NCBI GenBank assembly: GCA_018907035.1
Contig: JACCIC010000014.1
Coordinates: forward strand, 430,001 to 494,000
Source of the DNA: Sycobia sp. Sy_11
Lineage: Eukaryota > Arthropoda > Insecta > Hymenoptera > Epichrysomallidae
DNA: 64,000 nucleotides
Direction: 5' to 3'
Shown here: positions 40,142 through 52,888 of the stretch, piece after piece
Numbering within the stretch: position 1 is the first letter of the stretch
Layout: the number at the start of each line of letters is the position of its first letter
The notes under the pieces: generated by a model
What the model was told of the DNA's origin: nothing
The model's database searches: none
The model's input: the letters and a program-made list of their open reading frames with translations, nothing else
Made by a program: the position numbers and the translations under genes

Positions 40142-40278
40142 AATTTCTGCACTATCCTTTGCGGTATATATCAGTGAACCCTGGTACGCGATTCATGCAT
40201 TCGTGTACGTTACCAACAAATGCGTCATGCGACGGTTCTCCCACCAATACTCAGGAGGAAAGAGTGGAGATGGTTTTC

Positions 40279-40326
<48 letters not shown>

Positions 40327-40555
40327 CCCGGAGGTCCTCTCTTATCTTTTCGTATATATTGCGCGTTAGGTCACGCGGTGAGTGTGTTGAGGAGGATCTT
40401 CGTTCTAGCGCAGCGATTGCGCGATCGTTATATTATACGCAGCGCGTGTTATTATCAATGATGCGCGTCCGGCACGAGCTCGCATATGTACGCATAAGCG
40501 GTTCTTATCTGTCAAAGCACTCGGGCGCTTCGGGCTGATATTTAGTGCGCAGCTC

Positions 40556-40608
<53 letters not shown>
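40081..40608. repeat. Three (TA)n arrays in 530 bp
   Basis: Arrays at 40081-40137, 40286-40322 and 40558-40608. Confidence 0.95.
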
Positions 40609-40610
<2 letters not shown>

Positions 40611-41767
40611 TTGCAGTCCAATGGCTGTATATATATAATGTAAACAGTGCGAGGAATTATCGGAAAAATTCTGGATGACTCGCGGAGCGATTGGTTATGG
40701 TCTCGAAATGACTGTCGCACGCCTCGTGGGTCATGGGAACGCGATCAAGACGCAGTGTTTAAGATATGTGAATGGGAAACAATGTTGATACGCGCACGTT
40801 ATATATAGACGGTTTCAACCGAGATTATCTTTATCGAGGATAAACGTATTCGTCAAACCACTTAGCTCTTTTCGAGGGTATAACAGAGAGGGTTGCCACG
40901 TAAATAAGCCGGCACACTTGTGTCTGGGTACTATACTTGAAAGAAATGCATAAAGAAAAATTAAGATACTTGAAGTCTAGCCGATCCCGTCAATCGACAT
41001 TTTCATGAAGGAAGCAGAGAAGCGCCACCGAGGATGAGACGAGCTTGAAAATCCAAATCTCAGACATGAGATTTCGACATTTCCAGATCTCCGTCATGGA
41101 AAGACGATATTCTTTCACATCACGTCTGCAGACGTAAGGATTTTGACGAAGAAATTTTTTATGCCGGTGCCGATATCGAGATGCCACCGCGCGTTATCGA
41201 ACGGGCAATTCTGACAAATATACTGTCAATTTACATACGGGGCAGAAATCGAACATCGTTAGCAAAATGCCGCGTTCGCGTACCGTTAGACCAGCAAGAT
41301 TTATAGCCGCTAATAAAGCGAGCAGAACGCGGGACTGAAAATATCGAGCGACGAACGTATAATTTTAATCTACATGAGAGCGAGATTGCGTGATAATTAT
41401 TGCCAATACGCTTTTCAGAAGCATTAAATCTGAGACGTACGTATTTAAGAAGACAAAGATAAACACGTATATTAGACTAATGCGCAATGGTCCGTTACGA
41501 GTGTTATTGTATTATTTTCCTGGTCATTTTGCGCTTTGTTCTCGTATTATTTTTATTTCATATCGTGTACTTCCTCGACTTTAAACGATTTCACCAAATA
41601 ATGTTTCTTTTTTTTGTTTTTGTTTTCGAAGGATATGTATTGATTTAACAAAACTTCGTGCAACCCCTCGTCTAACATTCAAATCGCCTATTCCAAATAA
41701 TGCGGTGACGGTAATTTGGTACTTAGGCGTTACGTAGCGTACGCACATATGCCAATAATTATTATTC

Positions 41768-41769
<2 letters not shown>
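40609..41769. other. No gene seen; short perfect palindrome
   Basis: Mixed-composition DNA with no defensible gene. A perfect 14-bp palindrome ACGTCTGCAGACGT lies at 41122-41135. Confidence 0.5.

Positions 41770-41808
<39 letters not shown>
41770..41808. repeat. (TA)n microsatellite
   Basis: About 39 nt of TA. Confidence 0.95.
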
Positions 41809-41810
<2 letters not shown>

Positions 41811-42244
41811 TTATACAAATGCGTATATAATAATTATTTGAAAAAAATAGCGGTACCATCGATACACGGCCCCCGACGCCAATCGTGCCATTATTTAAAT
41901 TAGCATATAATCATACCGGCGTGGTAAACATCGAAAACGAAATGCCCGGGAGGATGAAAGTAAGACTTATATGGTATTATTATTATTACGATTTGTGTTA
42001 CGACCTCGTCATGTGACAATAATTGACCGAGCAAACGGGCACTTCTTTTGGCAGCCTCGCGGGACCGTTAAGCAAACGAGCACGCGAAACAAAGCAAACA
42101 ATGTGCGCGCGCGCGCGTGTGTGGCGAATAAAATAAATTGGTAGAAATATATATATTTGAGGAACGGTAAGAATGCCACGGGTTAAAATGGGCACGCACA
42201 TATATATCACGTAAAAAAGGAAAAACGTGGAGAGCGAAAGAGAG

Positions 42245-42360
42245 GTGCGTGTGTGTGTGTTGTGGTGTGTGTGTGTGCGCGTGCGCGCGCGTGTGTGCGT
42301 CTGTGTGTGTGTGTGTATTTATTTGTAATCATGAGTACCGAATAGCAAGGAGAGATAGAA

Positions 42361-42395
<35 letters not shown>

Positions 42396-42451
42396 CGCGC
42401 CAGAGACAAAGGAGCAGCAAAAATTCCAAACCATCAGAGCATCGGAATCTC

Positions 42452-42482
<31 letters not shown>
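42245..42482. repeat. (GT)n/(GC)n, (GA)n and (TC)n cluster
   Basis: Interrupted GT/GC tract at about 42245-42319, GA at 42366-42393 and TC at about 42459-42482. Further GA-rich DNA at 42636-42690 and a (CG)n/(AC)n at about 42870-42900. Confidence 0.9.
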
Positions 42483-43076
42483 AGTCTCTCCTTCTTCTGA
42501 GGTTTTCGTGCATCGTGAACCGCTGCATCGTCGCGTCGTGGGCGCATATATGCTAATTTTCACTCAGGCCTACATAATATGCTCGAGTGAGTGAACAGTT
42601 CGCCCTACCTGCACACATCTATGTTTGTGCGCCGCAGAGAGAGGGAGAGAGAGCGAGAGAGAGGGAGAGAGAGAGTGAGAGAGAGAAAGAGTATATATAC
42701 ACTGACGGGCGTTTTTATAAAATTCTGTGACGCGTATTTTATCGCGCCGCAACAGTGACGCGCTCATATAATGTATACTCGCCTCGCTGACGCGCGATGT
42801 ATAAACGACTGATCGTCATCGTCGCGATCATTTGCACATCCGTGTCTTCGCTTTCTCTGATGCTTTTTTGCACACACACGCGCGCGCGCGCACGCACACG
42901 CTCGCGTGCACATATACACACGGCCACGCGCGAGACACGTACGCGAGGACTCGTCAACCTGGGCGGGCGGGCGATGCGGTGAAATGATAACGATTATAAA
43001 ACACACATACGCACAGATGCACGGCCGCGCGGGGCTTTAATTTAACTCTCGCGATTTCTCACGTATAACAAGTTGA

Positions 43077-43079
<3 letters not shown>

Positions 43080-43127
<48 letters not shown>

Positions 43128-43195
43128 AGCCCGCAGCGAGCGCGCGAGCTGCAGCCGGGATATATATGTATTGTCGTATGTATACGTGTATACCT

Positions 43196-43243
<48 letters not shown>

Positions 43244-43342
43244 AAGAGGTTTTCCGCGAACGCGTTACGTGTAATTATTTTGCATTACAAAATTGAGCTT
43301 TAAAGAGCCTCTCCGTGCGATAATTGTTGCTTCTACACATAT

Positions 43343-43407
<65 letters not shown>

Positions 43408-43539
43408 AGACTCTTCGACGTTCCATTGTGAGTTTCTTGCAAAACAATTTATTTGCATTTTTTTGCCCCTGGGTCGATATGGCCTATTGGTAATTGCTTA
43501 AAAGTGAAGTCTGTAGCAATACGGTACTATTACTACTAC

Positions 43540-43581
<42 letters not shown>
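43080..43581. repeat. Cluster of four (TA)n arrays and a (TAC)n
   Basis: TA arrays at 43080-43123, 43199-43239, 43350-43405 and 43543-43581. A short TAC triplet run at about 43528-43542 abuts the last. Confidence 0.95.
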
Positions 43582-43588
<7 letters not shown>

Positions 43589-43621
43589 GTATATATGTAT
43601 ATATATGTATATATAGATCGT

Positions 43622-44198
43622 ATACCGTTAGACATTATTAAATTTATATGATTCTTTTAGCTGGAATTAAATGAAAAAAAATCTCATTATAGATCGTTAA
43701 TTAGTTCATTATTGATTCTTTATTGATCAATTTTCCAATCATTGAACGTCTATTTTAAAACAAAATTAATTACACTTATCATTTTATAAAGCGGCTTAAT
43801 TTGTCAAGGTCGACAATATGCGAAGACAATCTCAAAGTGCAAAGGGTCGTTACCACAATATATACGGAGTAAGCGTTTGAGCAAAAATTACTATATTTTT
43901 TTCTAGGAACGAGAATATGGACTTGGAATTAAAAAAGAAATTATGAGAGAAAAAATTTATCATTTTTATTCTAAATAATAATAGAAAACGATTATATAAT
44001 TCTTGATTATTTTGTAATTACAGCGCATTAATTTTACTGATACACTGCTGTTAGCTGATTCTTAAAATACATTAGCAACAATTTTCAAACACTTTTCTTC
44101 GAGTGTTAATGAAGTTACTTATTCGGCGCCCTTAACAATACCAGGAAAATAAATAATCAGTAGGCTTCATTCGAGTGCTGGTGGCTCGTAAAGTAAAA
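43622..44198. other. AT-rich stretch, no gene seen
   Basis: Nothing supportable. Confidence 0.5.
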
Positions 44199-44290
44199 TT
44201 AAAAAAAAAAAAAAAAAAAACACGGGTACGCAGATTTTTCTGCAATACACAGCGTTTCGACAAGCTCTGTTGACGGCCTTATCGAGCTTC
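44199..44290 (-). mobile_element. Possible old retroelement fragment
   Basis: An A-rich run (about 44199-44220) adjoins a segment whose - strand reads TCGATAAGGCCGTC, spacer, then CTTGTCGAAACGCTG. It includes a 6-bp inverted repeat AAGCTC/GAGCTT and a hairpin GCAGA-TTTT-TCTGC. A GAAGGC-spacer-GCCGAAACG-like layout is a recurrent feature of dispersed retroelement ends in many animals and loosely resembles a hammerhead-type core. No RT or endonuclease sequence is attached here. Assignment is weak inference. Confidence 0.2.
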
Positions 44291-44321
44291 AATAAGACAA
44301 AAGATATTATTTAGCAGAATA

Positions 44322-44504
44322 ATGTCATCATTTCGACAAGTTCGCAATCGAATGCAAATTATTAGACAATTACTCTTGAACCGAGAAATATTTATGGACC
44401 TTCAAATGTTATACAAAAAGCATTATACCGATACGAAGAAACTAAAATATTTCAAAAGAAATAACGTACGTAATATATGCAACAAAGTCCGCAAAATTCA
44501 TTAA
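44322..44504 (+). other. Unrecognised 60-codon open frame, basic product
   Basis: An ATG with A at -3 opens a 60-codon frame rich in Arg, Lys, Asn and Ile, with a heptad-like hydrophobic pattern in the first half (IIRQLLLNREIFMDLQML). It is not repeat-derived. It does not match a family I know. It lies next to the possible retroelement fragment and may be a relic of it, or chance. Confidence 0.15.
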
Positions 44505-44543
44505 AATAGCTCAAGGCTGTTAAAATGCGCGCGGGTTAATCGC

Positions 44544-44545
<2 letters not shown>

Positions 44546-44579
<34 letters not shown>
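44546..44579. repeat. (TA)n microsatellite
   Basis: About 34 nt of TA. Confidence 0.95.
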
Positions 44580-44583
<4 letters not shown>

Positions 44584-44850
44584 CTGACTAACGCGTGTCA
44601 TTAACGCCTGCGGTGTCGGCAAAAAATTTTTTTCCCTTGTCCCCGCTCCCCCTCCCGATTTTTAAAGACAGCTCTCTCACATTAACATAACCGAGCGCGC
44701 ACTCGGGGCTGGTGGTTGCTTATATACATGCGCACGTATGCACACGCAGGGGACCGAGGCGTGAAAGGAGCCTTGGAGAAACGATTAGCCGCGCACGAAT
44801 TCCCGATGAATCCTCGGGCGGATCTTACGGCGGAACGTTATTTCTAGGCA

Positions 44851-45000
44851 TGTGTGTGTGTGTGTGTGTGTGTACTTCGTACACCGGGAGACATCCATGT
44901 TATTCCCGGTAGGTCATTAATCCGACCGCTTATCAGTTGCGTCGATTTGTACAGAGAGAGAGAGAGAGAGAGGGGGGAGGGTGAGAGAGGGGGGGGGGCA
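44851..45000. repeat. (GT)n and GA/G-rich tracts
   Basis: GT at 44851-44873. GA at 44953-44971 continues into G-rich DNA ending with a G9 run at about 44990-44998. Confidence 0.9.
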
Positions 45001-45725
45001 AAAGAGATATATTGAGGGAACGGGATGGGAAAAATGGGGAAGCGACAAGAGAGACACATCAGAGACTGCCGCCGCGCCGCGGCCGCTTGGATGGTCCCGT
45101 TTCCGTTCTCCATGCGATTTTATGTATATATATATATATACATATACATAGTATATACACTGTCGCACCGGCGCGCGCTCACTTTTTCCGTTCGCGCCTT
45201 TGTGCGCAAATTTGCGTCGTGCGCGCGCGCGAAATTCTAAAAAGGACTTTCCCGGTCACGTAATGCGCGCCAACGGTTCGTAACGGGGTTTCGCGTTACG
45301 GCCCCAACCCGCGCGCCTGTTATAGAGCGCGGAAGACTCGGTGTCTCTCTCTCCCTCTAAATTTACATTTATCTACATCTCTGTCTCTCTCTCTCCTTTC
45401 CTCTCTCTTTCTCTCTCGCTCTGTCTCTCTCCTCTCTCGTTCTCTATTAGAAAATCACGACGTGTATTGTGTGTCACCTGATAAGCGCCCGCAGAATTTC
45501 TCTATATAAGCTTCCCTCTTTCTCGCGACGATGGAGTCGGCGAGGGACGAAGAGGGACGGGGGAGGGGGTGTTTTGCAAGTATTATACGGAATCGACGTA
45601 AACGTGCATCGGGTCGAGAATCAACCGTACAGACGCAGCTCTTAAACTCGCATACATGTATGCGCGGAGGCTGATTTATCTCTTTTGTCTTGCGTCGATT
45701 TATTCCTTTATATGTTGCCCCGCGG

Positions 45726-45727
<2 letters not shown>

Positions 45728-45780
<53 letters not shown>
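45728..45780. repeat. (TA)n microsatellite
   Basis: 53 nt of uninterrupted TA. Confidence 0.95.
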
Positions 45781-45785
<5 letters not shown>

Positions 45786-46298
45786 AGAGAGAGAGGGAGG
45801 GAGAGAATCAAGTGCGGAAATTGAATGTAAATAAAAAGGATTATGCGAGTTGAATCGAATATAGATCTTGAGTCTATAAATCAGCTGGGATATTTCCTTC
45901 TAGAAAATTCAAACTGACTATATAATATACTCTCATATAATGAGGATCGAGTTTCGTTCGAGCACCTATACATTATCCTACACCTATACTACTGTAAATT
46001 CGTATTTCAAATCGAATTTCGTGAATTTCAAACATTCGCAAGTTATCGCAATTATTATTATGATTTGTGCGTGCGTGCGTGCGTTAAATCGTATTTATTA
46101 TATTATAAATATGGTGCAATTTATGTAACTTGATAACCCAGGACCATCGTGAAAGTGCAATATATGTAACTTTAATGGCCACCTGTGACGTGGTCTTCGT
46201 TATTTTCGCATCGGAAATTCCCTAGTGACTCGTTAACAGGATCAACGCGAAATGGTGCGCTCCGCAGAGTTAAAATTCCCCGATGCTCTCTTTTCTCG

Positions 46299-46470
46299 CT
46301 CTCTCTCTCTCTCTCTCTCTCTCCACTTGACCGCAAATTTTGTCGTTAACGATTCCATTCTTTGTTTTTTTCAAGTTCGCTTCTTATAGTTTATCTTGTA
46401 TATAAATGAAGTGTCGGCTAGAGTGTGCGCGCGCGCGCGCGTGTGTGTGTCTGTGTGTGTTTTGTGTGTG
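46299..46470. repeat. (CT)n, and (GC)n-(GT)n tract
   Basis: CT at 46299-46323. GC alternation at about 46424-46441 runs into GT with a few interruptions. Confidence 0.9.
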
Positions 46471-46615
46471 CGTGTCTGTATGTGTTCGCTGTATATTTAT
46501 ACATTGGACAAAAGCCGCTATTGTACGGAATCATTAACTTGTTGGTTGTATCAATCGATAACGAATTTCCCATACGATTCGAACGTTTTGGGAAACTGTA
46601 TGAATATTTACCATG

Positions 46616-46616
<1 letters not shown>

Positions 46617-46668
<52 letters not shown>
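46617..46668. repeat. (TA)n microsatellite
   Basis: About 52 nt of TA. Confidence 0.95.
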
Positions 46669-46669
<1 letters not shown>

Positions 46670-47452
46670 CGTAGACAGCTCTTTTACGAGTAAGATAAGA
46701 GCATTATGTAGAAACAAAGAGGAGCTTAAATAATTGAACCCGCCGGCAAAATCATTCATAAAAGCTGTACCGAGCTGTACAGTGCATTTGTTTTCGCGTA
46801 TAGTATATAATTCCGATGATGCGCGCGTAACAGGATGAATTGGTAATAATAAGATTTAACAAAAAAAAAAAAAAAAACACATTTTTATTAATTATCGAAG
46901 CCTCTCCCGTCGCGCTTTTCTGCTCGCGATATTTATGTAAAATCAACGCGTACGTGGAAGCGAGAAGATGACTTTTTCTGATTCACAAAAATAACCAGTA
47001 TAAGTTGGCTTCGATAATTTCCCGCGCAATCTATCCAATTGTTTTTTTTTCCCCTACAAAGGATGATTCATTCGGTTTATCTAATAGCGTGGTTGAAAGT
47101 CTAAAAAAAAGAAGCCTGACCGAATAAAAACATTATGTACTTACAATATATTATTCAATAAATACGTTTGATATCAAAGTGCAACGCTTGACCGACCACT
47201 GTCCATCCGATGACTCATACACGTAAATCCAAACTCGCGTCACACGCTCTTATACACGCATAATTCAAAATGCTCGATATTGTTCGCATCGATTTACATA
47301 TAATGCTAAAAGCTGATATTATTTTAGAAAATTCCCGTTTCCACGCTCATTATCATCGAGGATGAATAATATAGGGTACGTAAAACGAACGTTGCGATAG
47401 AATGATTCATTTAAAGTCTGTTAGTTGTAAAAAATTATGCAGCGCTAACTTT

Positions 47453-47454
<2 letters not shown>
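46669..47454. other. AT-rich stretch, no gene seen
   Basis: Contains an A17-A18 run near 46861-46877. Nothing else supportable. Confidence 0.5.

Positions 47455-47500
<46 letters not shown>
47455..47500. repeat. (AT)n microsatellite
   Basis: 46 nt of AT. Confidence 0.95.
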
Positions 47501-47507
<7 letters not shown>

Positions 47508-48461
47508 GAATAAAGAACGCGATAAAAATCGCATATAAGAATTGAATCTTCTCTCGCGGCGACAAGAACGAGAATGAGGGTGCGTTATCGGGCTCGTTAT
47601 CATGGTATTATCGCATCGCGCCGTCCGCCCGCCCTCGGCCGCGCTACCTTTTGCCAAGCATTTTTCGTATACGCGCGAGGTACGAAAATACAATGTACTC
47701 GTGGACGAGAGCAAAAAAAGTTCAACGGTTCAATGAAAAAAAAAAAAAACAAAATAGGGTAGCATATATAGGAGATAACGACATTGTTTGGGGGGGGGGG
47801 GCGCCGCGTAACGCGCGCAATCGAGCGCGTAGTGTAATTAGAGGCGACGCCTTTGGTCCATTCGTTGATTGGCCGGCGCGCGGAGCGATTTGACTGGATC
47901 CGACACTGGTCCCGGGGAGGAATCAGCCCAGCGCCGCCCAAGGCTTGTACGATATTGTTTTTTCTCGGGCGGGGGGGGGGGTCCTGCGCGTGTTCTGGTG
48001 GTCGTCGAGAAGCGCCACCTTTCGACGCATAACGCGACGTATATAGACATTTTGGGCAAATCGGATACGGTCAAGACTGAATGCATTATTGTACGGGTGA
48101 CATGTGTCTTTAGGACAGAGACGAACATTCGTCTGCGCGGACTTATGTACGAAGGTGGCGCGCATTACTGCGTGTTATTATCAAGAAATCGTTTCGTTGT
48201 ATAAATTGCGTTGGATGTGCTCCCTATTATAATGCCGTATTAGCGAATGAATTCACACGAGGATGAATTCGTGAATAATTTTCTCCGGAACTTCGACGTG
48301 ATTGAGTGAATCTTTTGAGCTCTGCGGTATAGGAGGCGCGTTAACTATGGAGTACATTAGAAGATGAAGAAGAAGAAGAAGAAAAAACAAGCATCCAAAG
48401 GCTCATAAGCCGTCGAATGATTTCGAATGCCAAGTGTAAGTGTGCATAAAGCGCTAGACCA

Positions 48462-48466
<5 letters not shown>
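47501..48466. other. CpG-rich island with G runs, no gene seen
   Basis: Contains G10-G11 runs near 47791-47801 and 47971-47980. Two right-half CTCF-like strings are also present: AAAGGTGGCGCTT on the - strand near 48014, and GAAGGTGGCGCGC near 48150. Overlapping frames on both strands show no recognisable domain. Confidence 0.35.

Positions 48467-48512
<46 letters not shown>
48467..48512. repeat. (AT)n microsatellite
   Basis: 46 nt of AT. Confidence 0.95.
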
Positions 48513-48524
<12 letters not shown>

Positions 48525-48617
48525 GCATTTATTTCAACAAATAATTATTACCTCTGTCCGTTGGCAACATTGTTTCAATTAATCATCCGACATCGAACAA
48601 ACTGGTTCCCATCCCTT

Positions 48618-48683
<66 letters not shown>

Positions 48684-48705
48684 AGACAGAGAGAGAGAGA
48701 GAGAA
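48618..48705. repeat. Interrupted (GA)n array
   Basis: About 88 nt of GA broken by GG and AAGAC interruptions, so it is likely older than the perfect arrays. Confidence 0.95.
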
Positions 48706-48859
48706 ACTGATAATACAGAACATTACAAAATGTAAGTAACGTATGGTAATATAAGTCTAAACTAGTTATTAGTTGTTAATTTATAACGCGAGTCCGATGC
48801 GTAGATTAAATTACAAAAGTTAAACTTATAGAGATACCAAGTAGATTATTCTCAAGATG

Positions 48860-48862
<3 letters not shown>

Positions 48863-48890
<28 letters not shown>

Positions 48891-48977
48891 AAGGTCAATA
48901 ACCGAAAACGAATCTATATACGCAAGTAATACGGACATATGCATTTGTGTGTCTATATAATATATCTATATATAATA

Positions 48978-49017
<40 letters not shown>
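48863..49017. repeat. Two (TA)n arrays
   Basis: Arrays at 48863-48886 and 48981-49017, with shorter TATA-rich strings between them. Confidence 0.9.
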
Positions 49018-49018
<1 letters not shown>

Positions 49019-49203
49019 TATCTATATATGACCTATATACAAAAACTGCTGCATACAATAAGACAATGTCCCTGTACTTACATGAATAAATCCAAAGAAC
49101 GTATCGATATACATAAATGCAAATGGGCGCCTTTTACTTAAATCACCGCATTACGAAAGAAACACACATACGTGCACCTTTGAATTCTCCGTCTCCCTCC
49201 CTA

Positions 49204-49207
<4 letters not shown>

Positions 49208-49299
<92 letters not shown>
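49208..49299. repeat. (CT)n fused to (AT)n
   Basis: CT at 49208-49240 joins AT at 49241-49299 with no intervening sequence. Confidence 0.95.
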
Positions 49300-49300
<1 letters not shown>

Positions 49301-49620
49301 TATATTTATGTAGTTTGCCGTATTTATCGATGCAGAACGTCCACGTTATATCTAGGTTTTCGATCGTGTTGTCGTTGCCGCTGATAAAGCGCGCGGGTGC
49401 ATACGCGTTATGCAAAGAAACACATACGCGTGCGTGCACTCGCGCACACGGATGCACACACAGACAGTGCATATTACACAGGTATAATTAGAATTATCGT
49501 AGGCGCTTGAGCGCAGCAGCGAAAACCTCGACCTATCCACGTGAGGCGGCCTCAAACGAAAAACAGAGCTGTAATCACCGGAGATCTCGTTAAAACAACT
49601 ATAATAAACAAACAAACACA

Positions 49621-49623
<3 letters not shown>

Positions 49624-49655
<32 letters not shown>
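49624..49655. repeat. (AC)n microsatellite
   Basis: About 32 nt of AC. Confidence 0.95.
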
Positions 49656-49657
<2 letters not shown>

Positions 49658-49794
49658 ATCAAATATAATAATTCGAAAAAATCAACTTATTCTATTCGCA
49701 TTCACACTCGTTGAGATTCACGTGTCGAGGCTAATTACTCGCATTGTACTGTTCGTCCGTGAATTTTATATTTATATCGATTAATTTCCAAAAA

Positions 49795-49796
<2 letters not shown>

Positions 49797-49843
<47 letters not shown>
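49797..49843. repeat. (AT)n microsatellite
   Basis: 47 nt of AT. Confidence 0.95.
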
Positions 49844-49846
<3 letters not shown>

Positions 49847-51043
49847 AGCGTTACACACGCCAAGTATTACAAACTTTTGTATAAGCCGTGCAAGGAGAAC
49901 GGTATTTAATAACCATAGACGTAGAATGAAGGGCCCGATGTTAACGCCGTCTTGAAAAAAGTACGGAGTGTAAAGCGAGCTGCAGCTAACGGTGGTTTCA
50001 ATGGTTATATCTGAAAAAAAACCTTTTCACGCTTTCCCTTTTTTAGGTCTACGATAATGACTCGCTAGTCAAAACGTTTTGTTTAAAAATTTACAATGTT
50101 ACAGGTAATACATAAACTTTCTGGACTTTTTTAACGCATTGTTTCACATATCAAATGTATTAATGGAATCACAGCCAGAGGTCGGGTATATATTATAGTA
50201 TTATTATAGTACTATAATGTATTCAAAAAAAAAAAAAAAATCTAATCGTTACAACTAGGAATATTGAAAATAATTCTAAAGAATGAAAAAATTTAACGCA
50301 ATAGATCAGTCATCGTTTGAAGATTTATTGAAAATTTCACAATGATCGACAATAAGGTTGTCAAGGCGCAAACAACATTATTGGAGATAATAATTTTCGC
50401 GATCGATGGCTATAAAATTGAAAAATCCTTTAGGATCGTGAGCGACGAATTTTGTGTGCATTAGAGCCGCGTATTTGTCGATGAAATTTACAATTTCAAT
50501 TCCAACAATGGAGAAATTAAAAAGAACAAAAAGAATGTCGTTAAAGTTGGTACGGAACACAAATACACACGTGCGCGCATGTGTGTGTGTGTGTGTGATT
50601 ATATATAAGTTGTAATTATATGTTCATATTAATGATTTAGACTAAATATTTTTTTATTTTATTTTATTTTTTCATGAAATAATTTATTAACATAATTTAT
50701 TAACAATAATTTATTAACATTAACAAATAGAAGTTTTTATTAACCATATTAATTTTTATTTCTTATGTTTTTTTTCTTTTTTATATTTCGTTCGTTTTTT
50801 GCGTATAGATTGACGTAGCACCTGATCGGTAGACACAGTCAGCATCGATTGCCCACTGTATGGAACATTGTTTTTTTTCACAATACGCACACGTGCTCAG
50901 TAAATTCTGGCGAATGAACAAAATGCGCAATTTCATTAAAAATCCAACACCCATGAAACACATGTCTATTATATATTACACGATATGCGTATATAGGGGC
51001 ATCGGGCTCTCGTTCGCGGCCCGTGGTCGACGTTCGGACGCTT
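49844..51043. other. AT-rich stretch, no gene seen
   Basis: Contains an A15 run near 50226 and the tandem repeats at 50650-50718, listed separately. A 60-codon - strand frame at 50378-50560 is not repeat-derived but has no recognisable motif. Confidence 0.45.
50650..50718. repeat. (TTTTA)n and three copies of a 13-14 bp AT-rich unit
   Basis: A short TTTTA pentanucleotide run is followed by three consecutive copies of AATAATTTATTAAC or ATAATTTATTAAC. Confidence 0.85.
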
Positions 51044-51072
51044 GCTTCCTTCCTTCCTTCCTTCCTTCCTTC
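51044..51072. repeat. (TTCC)n tetranucleotide repeat
   Basis: About six to seven TTCC units. Confidence 0.9.
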
Positions 51073-51260
51073 GCTTCCACGCGCGCGCTGCGGCGGCTCT
51101 CCTCCGCGGTTTATCTTCAATAACACCTCCCTCGTTCCTTCTCTGTCAGACGCCTGTGCGATCGCGGCGCGCGAGCCGTTGCACGTCCGGTCGGTGCACG
51201 AGCGGGCGCGCGCACGCCCCTTATGTCATAACGCCGTGCCTTTATATATGTGTGTGCGTG

Positions 51261-51264
<4 letters not shown>

Positions 51265-51312
<48 letters not shown>
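51265..51312. repeat. (TA)n microsatellite
   Basis: 48 nt of TA in a CpG-rich patch. Confidence 0.95.
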
Positions 51313-51315
<3 letters not shown>

Positions 51316-51598
51316 TTACCGCGAACTTTCTCCTCATTGCGCGTCGCTCCGACGTATATAAGTATAATTTGAAGCAGAGATGTACAGCTGTAATGTCAAA
51401 TTGATACTTTGAACGCGTATCCCCCCCCTCCCTTCCGACATGGATTAAATCGAGTATTATGAGTATAGTAATAGTCGTATGCGTGAATTTGAAAAACGAA
51501 TTGGTGCTTGTGTGCGCGTGTGTGTGCGTACAGATACAGTAAAATTTGAACGCGATTATTAATTTATCGGCGCCTCGCTGTCTTTCCGCGAAAATGTA

Positions 51599-51600
<2 letters not shown>

Positions 51601-51643
<43 letters not shown>
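51601..51643. repeat. (AT)n microsatellite
   Basis: 43 nt of AT. Confidence 0.95.
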
Positions 51644-51644
<1 letters not shown>

Positions 51645-52530
51645 TCGCCCGTATTTTACTTAATACACATATTTGTTTTACCGTTCAGCGGTCGCGAAAC
51701 GTTGCAAAAGTCCCTCCCCCCTCCCAAACCTCGCTTCACCCATCATTTGACATCTGAAACGCGAGCGTATACGGACCACGTATGCGGTATATAGACTTTG
51801 GTCCTGATAATCGCTCTTCTCTTTTCTATTTTATCCCGTGCAATTAATTTTATTAATGATTCGTTTTGTTATTATTGTCGGCGCTTTGTCCGCCACTCCG
51901 CAACGCTCTTTCTCTGTGATATAGATAAATTAGTCGCGGTACGAAGTGCTCCTTCATTCGGAGAATCAATCCTTTCGTCATGGGCGTATAGGAGAGTGTC
52001 GTGGTCGAAAAGTATGATTTATAAATGTTTGGCCCGGCGCAAGTATACCTATACAGGCTTTTCCAAGTAGAAAACTTTATTTTTATACGTGCTTTTAGAA
52101 ATCTCGCCTGGCGGTATTGGGTAATAAGTCGTTTGTCCGCTTTTCTAAGATTAGATAAAAAAATATTTTATCTTCTGTATATAATATTTTAGAGTTGTAC
52201 TTATGTATATCTACGGACAGATATAGATATATTTATATTTGCATTAGATTGTAATAATTCTCATAATACACTTCTGATACATTTGTCGCGCGCACACGTA
52301 CCGCACACATACACACACAACATACAGAGAAATTATACGCACCATGACAATTTTATTGTAATAAGTTCATACGGCCGTGAGATTTTATTGTATTTTATTA
52401 CAGAAACAATCCGTCGGTCTAGAAGATGTATAATTATATCTTTAGGAAAGAAAAAGTACAAAATCTCTCAATATCTATAGTACGGTATATTTTATAATGT
52501 ATATGAAAGTATCAATGTATTTAAACTAAT

Positions 52531-52538
<8 letters not shown>
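51644..52538. other. No gene seen
   Basis: A 90-codon frame at 51798-52070 begins at a non-ATG codon and has no known motif. Otherwise AT-rich. Confidence 0.45.

Positions 52539-52582
<44 letters not shown>
52539..52582. repeat. (TA)n microsatellite
   Basis: About 44 nt of TA. Confidence 0.95.
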
Positions 52583-52587
<5 letters not shown>

Positions 52588-52851
52588 CATGTGTGTGTAG
52601 GTATGTATATATGTATAGATAACGTAAAGTAATCACTTTTTATAGTGCTTTTCCAATGGCTTATGGCAATGTTTACGAAAGGAAGCCTCGCTGTCTGTTT
52701 TATCCAGTGAGCATTTGTGTTGCATAAATATAAATTTTCTATTCGATAGATTTGACTTTCGAAAAACTTATATATTGGTAGCATTTCCACTACATATTTA
52801 TTATATATACGTGTGTTCAATTGAAGCGAGCGATCAATTTAATAGAAAAAT

Positions 52852-52855
52852 CACA

Positions 52856-52886
<31 letters not shown>

Positions 52887-52888
52887 GC
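52852..52888. repeat. (AC)n-(GC)n compound tract
   Basis: AC at 52852-52872 passes into CG at 52872-52888. Confidence 0.95.

Noticed and set aside
50378..50560. 60-codon - strand frame of mixed composition
   Set aside because: No recognisable motif and length within chance expectation for AT-rich DNA.
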